From positions 1 to 19,947 of the forward strand of contig JAEWQO010000002.1 of the NCBI GenBank assembly GCA_023460315.1: DNA of 19,947 nt, given 5' to 3'. The DNA comes from Actinomycetes bacterium. GTDB taxonomy: Bacteria > Actinomycetota > Coriobacteriia > Coriobacteriales > Eggerthellaceae. A program made the position numbers and the translations under genes. This document shows positions 11,605 through 19,690 of the stretch, piece by piece (within the stretch, counting starts at the first letter, position 1; the number at the start of each line of letters is the position of its first letter). The notes below the pieces were generated by a model, which saw nothing but the letters and a program-made list of their open reading frames with translations, searched no databases and was not told where the DNA came from.

Positions 11605-13986
11605 ATGGCAGACGGAAGCGTAGTAATCGAGGCGATACTCGACACGGCCAATGTGTCGAAGAACGTAAAGAACCTGGGAAGCTCTCTCAACGGCATCTCA
11701 TGGAAGAACCTTGCGGCAGGAGACGACAAGGCGAAGGCCCTCTCCGGTTCCTTCAAGGCGGCCGGAACGGCTGCCACCATATCCCTCACAACTCCAATAG
11801 TGGCGGCAGGAGCGGCGGCATTCGGCCTGGCTTCGAACTACGAGCAGGCAACTTCGCGCATCCAGGCGGCTTTCGGCGGCACCAGAGAAGATGCCGAGCA
11901 GCTGTCACAAGTTGGCAAGGGAATTTACGAGAACGGCTTTGGTGAAAGCCTCGATGCTGTCAACGATGCCCTCATAACCACGAGGCAAAACCTGGGTTAT
12001 ATGGACGACGCCGACATGAGCTATGTCACCCAAGCAATGATCACCCTGTCTGACACGATGGACATGGATGTAGGCGAGTCAACGCGCGGAATCAACGCCC
12101 TCATGATCGGATTTGGGATGTCGGCCAAAGACGCCACAGACCTGTTCGTTGCAGGCGCGCAAAACGGCCTCAACTACAGCGACGAGCTAGGCGACAACCT
12201 TGCGGAATACGGCCCGAGGTTCGCGCAGATGGGCTTTTCCGCAGACGAGTATTTCCGAATATTGCAGGGCGGAGTCGAATCTGGCGCATACAACCTCGAC
12301 AAGTGCAACGACTTCCTGAACGAGTTTCAGACATCGCTCGCCGACGGAAGGATGGACGAGCAAATCGGGAAGTTCTCCGCCAGCACCCAGGAGATGTTTC
12401 AAGCCTATAAAGATGGCTCAGCCTCGGGCAAAGACGTGTATAACGCGATCATATCAGAGATGCAGGGCATGACCAACGAGACGCAACGCGCCCAGATCGC
12501 ATCCGAGCTGTGGTCGTCGCTCGGCGAAGACAATGCCATGGCAGTTCTCATGGCCATGGACGGGTCTGCCGATGCGTATTACAAAGTCGGCGACGCTGCG
12601 CAGGAAATGTGCGACACGGCATCAGACAGCTTCGACAACAAGATGACTACTGCACTACGTGAGCTACAGGGATCAATCGAGCCTCTTGGAGAACCGCTCC
12701 TCAACATCGCGACCAACGTGGCGGGAGTCGTCAAGTCTTTCGCGGAGTGGTTCTCGTCCATAGGATCAGATGGACAGACCGCCGTATTGATAGTCGCCGG
12801 AATCGTGGCGGCGTTTGGTCCCATGCTGTCTGCAGCGGGAACGATGGTGACTTTGATCTCCACTGTCAACTCATTCAGGGTCGCCTCAGAAGGAGCGAAA
12901 GCCGCACAGCTCGGGCTCAATGCGGCGATGTCTGCAAATCCGGTCGGCATCGTCATCGCCGTGGTGGCCGCGCTTGTCGCTGCCGTCATCTATCTCTGGA
13001 ACACCAACGAGGACTTCCGCAACGCCGTGATCGCCGCGTGGGATGCCGTCTGCCAGGCCGCAAGCGCGTTGTGGGCATGGATAGACGCGAACCTCATCCA
13101 ACCGGCGCAGGCGGGATTCCAGGCGTTCATGGACTTCCTAAACCTCCTCTTCACGGATCCGTTCGCCGCCTTGAGAATGGCCGGAGAAGGCATCCTGTCC
13201 TGGTTCGACTCGATGTTCCCCGGCGTGAGCACGACCATAGGCAACGTGATCACGGGGGCGCAGGCGTTCTTCACAGACCCCTTCGGGACGCTCGTGAGCG
13301 CCACCGGCTCGTGCATCGACTCCATCGACCAGACGTTCCCAGGATTCAAGGACTGCGTGAGCCAAGTCGTTGGAGCCGCCCAGAACTTCTTCGTCGACCC
13401 ATACGGATCGCTCGTGACGGCCACAAGCGCCGTGATCAACTTCATAGACTCCATCTTCCCCGGATTCAAGGACACGGTTGCCTCGGTGATCGGAGGCGTT
13501 CAGGACTTCTTCCGGGACCCGTTCGCGCCGCTGCGCGATGCCGTCAATTCCATCATTCAGTGGTGGGCCGACCATTTCAAGCTGCCGTCCATCCAGTGGC
13601 CGAACATCACCCTCCCCCACTTCTCAATCCAGCCAAACGGATGGCAGATAGGCGACCTGCTGCAAGGCTCCATTCCCTCCCTCGGCATCGACTGGTACGC
13701 CAAGGGCGGCGTGTTCAACGGCGCGTCCGTCATCGGAGTCGGCGAGGCTGGCGCGGAGGCCGTCGTCCCGCTTTCGGGACGCAGGATGCAGCCCTTCGCA
13801 GAGGCGATCTCCGGCGAGATGGGCGGCCAGATCGACTATCAGAAACTTGCTGCAGCCATCGTCGCTGCGCTCGCTTCGGCGATTGACGGGACACATGTGC
13901 GGCTCGACGGCAAGGCAACGGTTGGAGAGCTTGTAGTCCCATTGGCCAGGGCGCTGGCCACACAGGAAACGAGGGAGAGCAGATGA
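11605..13986 (+). CDS. Tail tape measure protein
   Basis: The 793-aa protein sets tail length and is ejected into the cell with the DNA. The start has GAGGTGA upstream. Residues 1-110 show the usual start (VVIEAILDTANVSKNVKNLG) and the conserved SNYEQATSRIQAAFGGT (77-93) of the phage tape measure family core, which runs to about 350 with FGMSAKDATDLF (170-181). Hydrophobic segments at about 390-420 and 445-466 could insert in the host membrane during injection. Three exact 40-residue repeats plus a partial fourth follow at 516-660. The C-terminus carries YAKGGVFNGASVIGVGEAG (698-716) and EAVVPLSG, a motif common at tape-measure C-termini. No lysozyme or peptidase domain is visible. At roughly 1.5 angstroms per residue this predicts a tail near 120 nm. 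The stop overlaps the Dit start (ATGA). Confidence 0.93.
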   Translation: MADGSVVIEAILDTANVSKNVKNLGSSLNGISWKNLAAGDDKAKALSGSFKAAGTAATISLTTPIVAAGAAAFGLASNYEQATSRIQAAFGGTREDAEQLSQVGKGIYENGFGESLDAVNDALITTRQNLGYMDDADMSYVTQAMITLSDTMDMDVGESTRGINALMIGFGMSAKDATDLFVAGAQNGLNYSDELGDNLAEYGPRFAQMGFSADEYFRILQGGVESGAYNLDKCNDFLNEFQTSLADGRMDEQIGKFSASTQEMFQAYKDGSASGKDVYNAIISEMQGMTNETQRAQIASELWSSLGEDNAMAVLMAMDGSADAYYKVGDAAQEMCDTASDSFDNKMTTALRELQGSIEPLGEPLLNIATNVAGVVKSFAEWFSSIGSDGQTAVLIVAGIVAAFGPMLSAAGTMVTLISTVNSFRVASEGAKAAQLGLNAAMSANPVGIVIAVVAALVAAVIYLWNTNEDFRNAVIAAWDAVCQAASALWAWIDANLIQPAQAGFQAFMDFLNLLFTDPFAALRMAGEGILSWFDSMFPGVSTTIGNVITGAQAFFTDPFGTLVSATGSCIDSIDQTFPGFKDCVSQVVGAAQNFFVDPYGSLVTATSAVINFIDSIFPGFKDTVASVIGGVQDFFRDPFAPLRDAVNSIIQWWADHFKLPSIQWPNITLPHFSIQPNGWQIGDLLQGSIPSLGIDWYAKGGVFNGASVIGVGEAGAEAVVPLSGRRMQPFAEAISGEMGGQIDYQKLAAAIVAALASAIDGTHVRLDGKATVGELVVPLARALATQETRESR
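13150..13584 (+). repeat. Tandem 120-bp repeats in tape measure gene
   Basis: Units begin at 13150, 13270, 13390 and 13510, each 120 bp (40 codons) apart; the fourth is partial. Each starts F-x-D-P-[FY] and carries a central FPG followed by a valine-rich stretch (FPGVSTTIG, FPGFKDCVSQ, FPGFKDTVAS). DNA of units 2 and 3 is visibly more alike than unit 1, pointing to stepwise duplication. Changing unit number would alter tail length. Confidence 0.88.
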
Positions 13987-14825
13987 CCGGACAGCTGACA
14001 ATCGGACAGTACAAGACCTACGACGATTTCGGGCTGAGGCTCTTGATGTTTCCCGAGCTGTCCCCACCGGCGGTGAAGACGAACCTGATAGACATCCCCG
14101 GCGGGAACGGCTGCATCGATCTCACCGAGTCGTCCACCGGAGACGCGACATACGAGAACAGGGTCTGCTCCTTCGAATTTGACATTGAAGGCGACTTCGA
14201 GGCGACAAAGACGAAGGTTTACAACGCGCTCCATGGCCGCAAGTTCGATTATGTGATCCCCAGCGATCCCGACTACACGTATACGGGCCGGGTTTCAGTG
14301 TCTGAGGTTTCAGACATCCGCATCGGAAAAGGTCGCATAAAGCTGTCGATCGACACAGACCCTTTCAAACTCCTTGCGAACAAGACTTTCAGAGTCAACG
14401 CGATGGGCGGAATCGTCGTCACGCTCGACTCGGGGCGCAAGCCGGTATGCCCTGTGTTCGAATTCGCAAACGAGACACTTGTGGAGATGGGCGACACCTC
14501 GGTGAGAATGCAGGCTGGCACATACAAGCTGTCCGACCTGTGGTTCCGCGAGGGTGTCAACGGGCTTTATCTGAACAGCTACTTGGGTGAAGGCAACACG
14601 AGCATTGCGGACTTCGCGGACGACACCATCGGCGAGCAAGCCAACAAGAGAATTAGCGAGCTTGCGTGGAATGGGATACGCGGAGGGGCGATTGCGTTGG
14701 GCGACTGGGCAAAAGACACGCTTGCGATGCACGCAAACGAAACGGTCATCGAGTCTTCGTTCGCTGTACCGGCAGACTCTGAGCGATATGCGGTGTACAT
14801 ACAATACGATTGGAGAGATATCTGA
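13983..14825 (+). CDS. Distal tail protein (Dit)
   Basis: The 280-aa protein begins at the ATGA overlap with GAGGGAGAG upstream. Its first half has the Dit/hub N-terminal pattern: YDDFGLRLLMFPELSPPAVK, IDIPGGNGCIDLTES at about 37-51 and CSFEFDIEGD, with ALHGRKFDYVIPSDPDYTYT at about 82-101. These form the hexameric ring at the tail tip that joins tube to baseplate. The C-terminal part (about 145-280) is beta-rich (VCPVFEFANETLVEM, DLWFREGVNGLYLNS) and is the usual Dit galectin-like or variable region. Position after the tape measure and before Tal is standard. The stop overlaps the next start as TGATG. Confidence 0.88.
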   Translation: MTGQLTIGQYKTYDDFGLRLLMFPELSPPAVKTNLIDIPGGNGCIDLTESSTGDATYENRVCSFEFDIEGDFEATKTKVYNALHGRKFDYVIPSDPDYTYTGRVSVSEVSDIRIGKGRIKLSIDTDPFKLLANKTFRVNAMGGIVVTLDSGRKPVCPVFEFANETLVEMGDTSVRMQAGTYKLSDLWFREGVNGLYLNSYLGEGNTSIADFADDTIGEQANKRISELAWNGIRGGAIALGDWAKDTLAMHANETVIESSFAVPADSERYAVYIQYDWRDI

Positions 14826-15289
14826 TGGCAACGGCAACGGAAAACCTCGGGCTGGTCAAGGACGCTCAATCCCAGAACTTCGCAGGATGGCTGGAGTCCA
14901 TAAACGGCAATTGGGACAAGATCGATGATCTCCCTCTGCCAATCGAGCACAGCGCCAACTCCAAAATGGATTATCTCAAACTGTCCGATGGCACGGTGAT
15001 CATGTGGGGCAGAATCGAGCTGGGAACGAGCTATCCCTCAACCACAGCATGGGGCACAGAGGGATTCGCTTCGGCTGAGTTCACGATCAATTTCCCCATT
15101 GCCCTCATATCGGAAAACCCAATCGTCATACCTCACGTGCTGTCAGTCGGGCCTAACGTCGACATATGGTGCCTGTCCACCAAGGTGACATATACGACAT
15201 ATGCTGGACGTCTGTTCGCACGTACCAACACAGCATCTAACAACAATGCCATCTCTCTCAATATGCTGATCATTGGGAAGTGGAAATAA
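14825..15289 (+). CDS. Small fibre-like tail-tip protein (154 aa)
   Basis: I start at the TGATG at 14825, with GGAGAG seven bases upstream, five residues inside a longer frame. Residues 1-30 form a helix (ENLGLVKDAQSQNFAGWLES) like short trimer-starting segments of phage fibres. Residues 45-154 resemble the C-terminal receptor-type domain of gp53-like tail fibres: KLSDGTVIMWGRIELGTS, FTINFPIALISENPIVIP and a final LNMLIIGKWK, matching the 'WG' and 'FP' strands and the closing hydrophobic strand. It would project from the tail tip. It is unusual for a free fibre-like unit to sit between Dit and Tal. The family match is by pattern memory only, so other small beta proteins are possible. Local GC is lower than in the head genes. 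Confidence 0.7.
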   Translation: MATATENLGLVKDAQSQNFAGWLESINGNWDKIDDLPLPIEHSANSKMDYLKLSDGTVIMWGRIELGTSYPSTTAWGTEGFASAEFTINFPIALISENPIVIPHVLSVGPNVDIWCLSTKVTYTTYAGRLFARTNTASNNNAISLNMLIIGKWK

Positions 15290-16993
15290 ATGTGGCGAGT
15301 CAGATACGGCGATCATGTGATCTATGACCCAAGGGATGAAAGCCTGGCGCTGTTGGACATGAAGGGCGAAACCGCGCTCAACGAAACGGGAAGCTTCGAG
15401 TTTTCCATGCCAACGACCCATCCAATGGCCGGGCAGATAGCATGTCTCCAAAAAGACAGCGAGATAACAGTCGAACAGGACGGTGACCCTGTATTTGTCG
15501 GACGTGCCATGTACACCGACGAGGGATTCTACGGCTCAGCAAAATACACCTGCGAGGGAGACAGGGGATACTTGAACGATGTCTGCCTGCCAGCGTACTC
15601 CACAGACGAACAATCAGTTCCAAACACCGTAGACGGGCTGTTTAACTGGTACATCGCACAATATAACTCACGCGTCCTTCCAAAACACCGCTTCACCGTC
15701 GGAATAAACGAAGGGGGGCAGCTCGACGCAAACAACTACATATCCCGCTCGAATTCCGACAATGCAAAGGTATGGACAGAGATCAAGGAAAAGCTGCTTG
15801 AAAAGCTCGGCGGCTTCATCCGAACACGACACGAGGGCGGCATCCGCTACATAGATTACCTCTCAGACGGAGGCAAGGCATGCGCCCAGCGCATCGAGTT
15901 CGGGGTCAATCTCCTTGACTACGCGAGAGCCACCGACTCGACATCTTTCTATACGGTCGTCATACCAAAGGGAGCTGATGACGAGGAGACCGGTGAGCCG
16001 GTCACGATAGAATCACTCGACGATGGACCTCTTCAGGATGGGTATGAAAAGATCGGAGATCGCATAGTCTCGATTGCTGGCGTGCAAAAATACGGAGTGA
16101 TCGAAGAGGTGCTGAAACTCGATGATGCAACCACGCCGGAATACCTACTTCGCGCCGGTCTCCGAAATCTCGTAAACGTCAAGGTGGGCGACACCTTGGA
16201 GATAAGTGCGGTCGACCTCCACCAGATCGATCCTGGCATCGATCGGATAGAGCTTGGGAGCTACATCCGCGCGACATCGAAGCCGCATGGACTCGATGAG
16301 TACTTCCTGTGTGTGCGCTACCCATTCGAACCAGGCAAACCGGGATCCTCGACATATACGCTTGGCAGCACTTATGACACCCTCACCGGGAAGCAGTCCT
16401 CGCGCATCGCCTCCCTCAACGCGTCCATCAACGGGGCGTACGACGCCATGGCTCCCATATCGGCCGAGGCGAAGGCTGCCGCGCAGATCGCCGGTGCGGC
16501 GGTCACCGACTCCCATGACGAGTATGCGCTCTCTGACAGCAACAGCGACCCTCCCACGGACGGATGGGGCTCTGAGACCCCCGCATGGGAGCAGGGCCGC
16601 TATATCTGGCGGCGAGTGGTCACGGTCAAGGGAGACGGTAGCACCGAGGTGGGTGCGCCAGCCCTCATGACTGGCAACTCCGGAAGGGACGCCGCGACGT
16701 GCCGCCTCGACGCGACCAACGGCTTCGTCTTCAAGAACTCCGAGGTCGAGACCGTTATGGAGCCGGTCGTGTTCAACGGCCCCGTCCGAATAACGGACAT
16801 TACCGCGCTCAGAAGCGCGTTCGGGAACGCCGCGTACATCGAGTGGCAGTGGAAGCGCATGGGCGACGAGGGCTGGCAGACCGTCGTCTCCACGGATTCC
16901 CGCATATCAGAGGACGGCTTCAAATTCACGCTCACGCCGGCAGACGTGGACACCAAGGTCGTCTTCCGCTGCATCGTTGACGACGGAAACTAG
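15290..16993 (+). CDS. Tail-associated hub protein (Tal) with Ig-like C-terminus
   Basis: The 567-aa protein starts at ATG 15290, directly after the previous stop. Residues 1-365 have the Tal/prophage-tail hub fold seen in the gp27/gp18-like family: WRVRYGDHVIYDPRDESL, TGSFEFSMPTTHPM, a GRAMYTDEGFYGSAKYTCEG strand pair (71-90), GDTLEISAVDLHQIDPGI, and a closing LGSTYDTLTGKQSSRIASLN (358-377). Residues 405-465 are a small module (EYALSDSN, WEQGRYIWRRVVTV) common in phage tail proteins. Residues 470-567 are Ig-like (NGFVFKNSEVET, EWQWKR, LTPADVDTKVVFRCIVDDGN). No peptidase or lysozyme motif is visible, so it is a structural hub rather than a demonstrated lysin. The C-terminal domain recurs at the end of the next gene. 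Confidence 0.85.
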   Translation: MWRVRYGDHVIYDPRDESLALLDMKGETALNETGSFEFSMPTTHPMAGQIACLQKDSEITVEQDGDPVFVGRAMYTDEGFYGSAKYTCEGDRGYLNDVCLPAYSTDEQSVPNTVDGLFNWYIAQYNSRVLPKHRFTVGINEGGQLDANNYISRSNSDNAKVWTEIKEKLLEKLGGFIRTRHEGGIRYIDYLSDGGKACAQRIEFGVNLLDYARATDSTSFYTVVIPKGADDEETGEPVTIESLDDGPLQDGYEKIGDRIVSIAGVQKYGVIEEVLKLDDATTPEYLLRAGLRNLVNVKVGDTLEISAVDLHQIDPGIDRIELGSYIRATSKPHGLDEYFLCVRYPFEPGKPGSSTYTLGSTYDTLTGKQSSRIASLNASINGAYDAMAPISAEAKAAAQIAGAAVTDSHDEYALSDSNSDPPTDGWGSETPAWEQGRYIWRRVVTVKGDGSTEVGAPALMTGNSGRDAATCRLDATNGFVFKNSEVETVMEPVVFNGPVRITDITALRSAFGNAAYIEWQWKRMGDEGWQTVVSTDSRISEDGFKFTLTPADVDTKVVFRCIVDDGN

Positions 16994-17047
16994 AGAGGAC
17001 ATCGAATGGCAATCATCGCACAGGACCAACAGACCGTCCTCGACGTG
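16979..17047 (+). repeat. Junction repeat, copy 1 (gene end plus gene start)
   Basis: This segment encodes DDGN-stop of Tal and MAIIAQDQQTVLDV at the start of the following gene. The same pair of ends occurs at 18329-18387. DNA similarity is clear although third positions differ. The two non-coding spacers differ in length: 12 bases here and 2 bases in the other copy. Confidence 0.75.
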
Positions 17048-18343
17048 ACGGACGGATACAGCGTCCTGCTCACGAACGAGGCTCACTCCTTCCCCGGGAG
17101 CGTCTCGGCGGCGCTGGCGGGCAGCGCCACTACCCAGATCGTCGTCATGAAGGGATCGGAGCAGGTCGACGCCTCCGTCGTGCTGTCGGAGGTGACCAAG
17201 CCCGCCGGGGTCACCGTGACGAAGGATTCCGACGCCACGGCCCCCACGCTCACCATCGCAGTCTCCACGAGCGTCACTGCTGACGGCGAGGTGGTCATCC
17301 CCATCCACGTGGGAGACCTGACCTTCACGAAGAAGTTCACCTTCTCGATCTCCTTCAAGGGAGCGACCGGCAACCCGGGGCAGGGGGCGACAAACGTCAT
17401 CGTCGGACTCGACGCAATCGCGCTCGCCACGAACGCCTCCGGCTCCACCACGGCATCGCAGACGGTCACGGTTCCGTTCGGCGGCTACATCGGCACCGCC
17501 CGCGCGGCGGCCACTGCGGCCTCGATTCCTCCCTCGGGAGTGACCCTGACGGCCAACGCCGCCGCCACCTCGTCGGCGGACGGCTCTCTCACGTTCACTG
17601 TGGCGTCGGGGACCTCGCTCGCTTCAGGGGTTTCCGTTCCCGTGACGTACACGTGCAACTCAGCGACCTTCACCAAGGTCCTCACGATCACGGCGGCGAA
17701 GCAGGGGGCGGGGGGCGGAACCGGAACGGCGGCCGTGAACGCCGTGGTAGGAAACCAGGCCGTGACGATCCCCTGCGCCGCAGACGGGAAGACTTCGGCG
17801 GCGTCGACGATCACCATCCCATTCGCCGGGTATCAGGGCACCAGCCGCGTGGCGGCGACAATCGCCGCGTCCGGCCTGCCGTCCGGCATGACGGCCGGGA
17901 CCAACACTGCAGCAACGACGAGCGCAGACGGGTCGCTGAGCGTATCGGTCGCGTCCGGCTCGACGCTCGGCGGGGCCGCGTCGGGGAACTTCACGCTCAC
18001 GGTCACGGCGCTTGGCCAGACCTTCACGATACTGTTCACCTGGTCAAAGGCTATGACCGGCGGAAAGGGTGACAAGGGAAACGACGGCGACGATGCGATC
18101 ACGCTCAAGATGGAGTCGAGCAACGGCCTCATCTTCAAGAACGACGCCATCGCGACGGTGCTCACGGCGCACGTCTATCAGGGCGGCGTCGAGCTCACGC
18201 CCGCACAGATCGCGACCCTCGGAACCGTCAAATGGTTCAAGGATGGCACCGTCATGGCGGAAACCGGGTCAACGCTCACCGTCGACGCCGGAGACGTGGA
18301 CAAGATCGCGACATACAAGGCCGGACTGGACGACGGGAACTAG
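17006..18343 (+). CDS. Tail-tip protein built of Ig-like repeats (445 aa)
   Basis: The start has GAGAGGA about 8 bases upstream. The protein begins with MAIIAQDQQTVLDV, a leader shared with the next gene. It then has an Ig-like beta domain at about 18-119, a short GATGNPGQGA linker, two homologous beta domains at about 131-232 and 243-349, a collagen-like linker GGKGDKGNDGDD (352-363), and a final Ig-like domain (364-445) homologous to the Tal C-terminus. The repeats share PFGGYIGTARAAAT with PFAGYQGTSRVAAT, and SADGSLTFTVASG with SADGSLSVSVASG. Composition is rich in Ala, Thr, Ser, Gly and Val, and there is no enzyme motif. An extended, surface-exposed stalk or adhesin arm at the tail tip is the likely role, inferred from architecture. 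Confidence 0.82.
   Translation: MAIIAQDQQTVLDVTDGYSVLLTNEAHSFPGSVSAALAGSATTQIVVMKGSEQVDASVVLSEVTKPAGVTVTKDSDATAPTLTIAVSTSVTADGEVVIPIHVGDLTFTKKFTFSISFKGATGNPGQGATNVIVGLDAIALATNASGSTTASQTVTVPFGGYIGTARAAATAASIPPSGVTLTANAAATSSADGSLTFTVASGTSLASGVSVPVTYTCNSATFTKVLTITAAKQGAGGGTGTAAVNAVVGNQAVTIPCAADGKTSAASTITIPFAGYQGTSRVAATIAASGLPSGMTAGTNTAATTSADGSLSVSVASGSTLGGAASGNFTLTVTALGQTFTILFTWSKAMTGGKGDKGNDGDDAITLKMESSNGLIFKNDAIATVLTAHVYQGGVELTPAQIATLGTVKWFKDGTVMAETGSTLTVDAGDVDKIATYKAGLDDGN
17396..18052 (+). repeat. Tandem Ig-like domain duplication
   Basis: Residues 131-232 (17396-17701) and 243-349 (17732-18052) of the 445-aa tail protein are homologous beta domains joined by a Gly-rich linker. The similarity is clear at protein level and weaker at DNA level, so the duplication is not very recent. 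Confidence 0.75.
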
Positions 18344-18387
18344 CCATGGCGATCATAGCCTCAGACCAGCAGACGGTCGTCGACGTG
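18329..18387 (+). repeat. Junction repeat, copy 2 (gene end plus gene start)
   Basis: This encodes DDGN-stop and then MAIIASDQQTVVDV, matching the junction at 16979-17047. Here only CC separates the TAG from the ATG. Confidence 0.75.
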
Positions 18388-19677
18388 AGCGGCATCGCGT
18401 CGCTGACGCCTTATTACAAGCTGCAGTCGTCCACCCTCGACCCTCCCGCGAAGCCCACGGCGAACCCGCCGGCCGGCTGGGTCTCAACGGAGCCGAGCTA
18501 CGCGGAGGGCAGCACAAACTCGCTCTACACATGCCTGCTCACGGTGTTCGAGGATGACACGTTCTCCTACTCGTCCGTGAGCCTGTCGAGCAGCTACGAG
18601 GCTTCCAAGCTCGCCTACAACAAGGCCGTGGCGGCAGCGAACGCGGCGGCTGCGGCGCAGACGTTCTACGGCGCGAGCAACACCGCAGGCGGGACGGCGG
18701 CGAAGGTCCCGGCGTCCACGGTGGCGGGCTTTACGCTCCACGCAGGCGTGACGCTTTCGGTGAAGTTCACCTATGCCAACACGGCGGCCTCTCCGACGCT
18801 CAACGTCAACTCGACGGGTGCCAAGGCGATCAGGCTCAACGGAGCGGCGTACGCCTACTGGCCAGCCGGGGCGACGGTGACTTTCGTCTATGACGGCACG
18901 TACTGGCAGGTCTCGAACGTCCCGCTCTACGGGGCGACGTCGACCATCGGCAACCCGGCCGCCGGCAACGTCTTCACGGACGAGTCGGGCATGAGCGTAC
19001 GCCAGGGCTCAACGGCGCTGGCCCGCTTCGAGCAGGACCTCATCGACCTCGGGATAGACTCGGCGTCCGCCCTCATCAAGATGTGCGCCGGCGCTCTCAC
19101 GATATCGGTGGACGACCAGGGCCGCGCCTCTCTCCTCGCGCCGGAGAAGATCATCCAGGTCGGGGGCGCGAACGGCGCGTACGTCTACGCCGGTGCTGCG
19201 TCGAACTACGGGTCGCTCGGAATCAACACCTCGGGGACAGTGCCCGACTACGGGGCGGGCACGCTCACGGAGCTGGGATCAACTTCCTCCAGGGACGGCG
19301 GCATCAGCATCGCGCGCCTCGGCCTCTTCTCGCCGTCGACGGCGGGAGGCAAGTCAAAGGCAGAATTCGAGGTCGAGCAGATCGTCTATTCCGGGGCCGT
19401 CGTCCCGAAGCTCTTCGTCGGCACCAAGGTGGTGACGGTGGGGACGGGCGAGAACGCCGCCCGCCTGTGGACGCAGGCCGAGTTCGCCGCGGCGTTCGGC
19501 CGGGCGTTCGATCCGGCGCGGGACTTCGTGGGCTTCATGAATGCTGACGGCGCTGCCTCCGGGGCTCATATCCAGGGACCGACGTATCTCTCCGGCGAGC
19601 TGTGGATGGTGCAGGACATAACGGTCGGGGGACCGACCGCCACGCGCGTCAACTACCTCGTCGCGCTGGGCCAATAG
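18346..19677 (+). CDS. Tail fibre protein (443 aa)
   Basis: I start at ATG 18346, two bases after the previous stop, because this gives the MAIIASDQQTVVDV leader shared with the upstream gene; the longer in-frame start lies inside that gene. No good Shine-Dalgarno is present, so translational coupling is likely. Residues 20-85 form a common phage fibre module (YYKLQSSTLDPP, GWVSTEPSYAEGSTNSLYT, FSYSSVSLSSSYEASK) related to residues 405-465 of Tal. A helix (EASKLAYNKAVAAANAAAAA) follows. Residues 105-192 hold a beta domain with NTAASPTLNVNSTGAKAI and GATVTFVYDGTYWQV, frequent in gut phage fibres. Residues 197-290 resemble another shared tail module (TALARFEQDLIDLGIDSASA). The C-terminal 150 residues are variable-looking and probably contact the receptor. 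Confidence 0.82.
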   Translation: MAIIASDQQTVVDVSGIASLTPYYKLQSSTLDPPAKPTANPPAGWVSTEPSYAEGSTNSLYTCLLTVFEDDTFSYSSVSLSSSYEASKLAYNKAVAAANAAAAAQTFYGASNTAGGTAAKVPASTVAGFTLHAGVTLSVKFTYANTAASPTLNVNSTGAKAIRLNGAAYAYWPAGATVTFVYDGTYWQVSNVPLYGATSTIGNPAAGNVFTDESGMSVRQGSTALARFEQDLIDLGIDSASALIKMCAGALTISVDDQGRASLLAPEKIIQVGGANGAYVYAGAASNYGSLGINTSGTVPDYGAGTLTELGSTSSRDGGISIARLGLFSPSTAGGKSKAEFEVEQIVYSGAVVPKLFVGTKVVTVGTGENAARLWTQAEFAAAFGRAFDPARDFVGFMNADGAASGAHIQGPTYLSGELWMVQDITVGGPTATRVNYLVALGQ

Positions 19678-19690
19678 AGAGAGGATCGAT

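Noticed and set aside
12747..13886. 379-codon + frame inside the tape measure gene
   Set aside because: It is an alternative frame of the tape measure with Arg/His-rich, non-natural composition, and lies entirely inside a confident gene.
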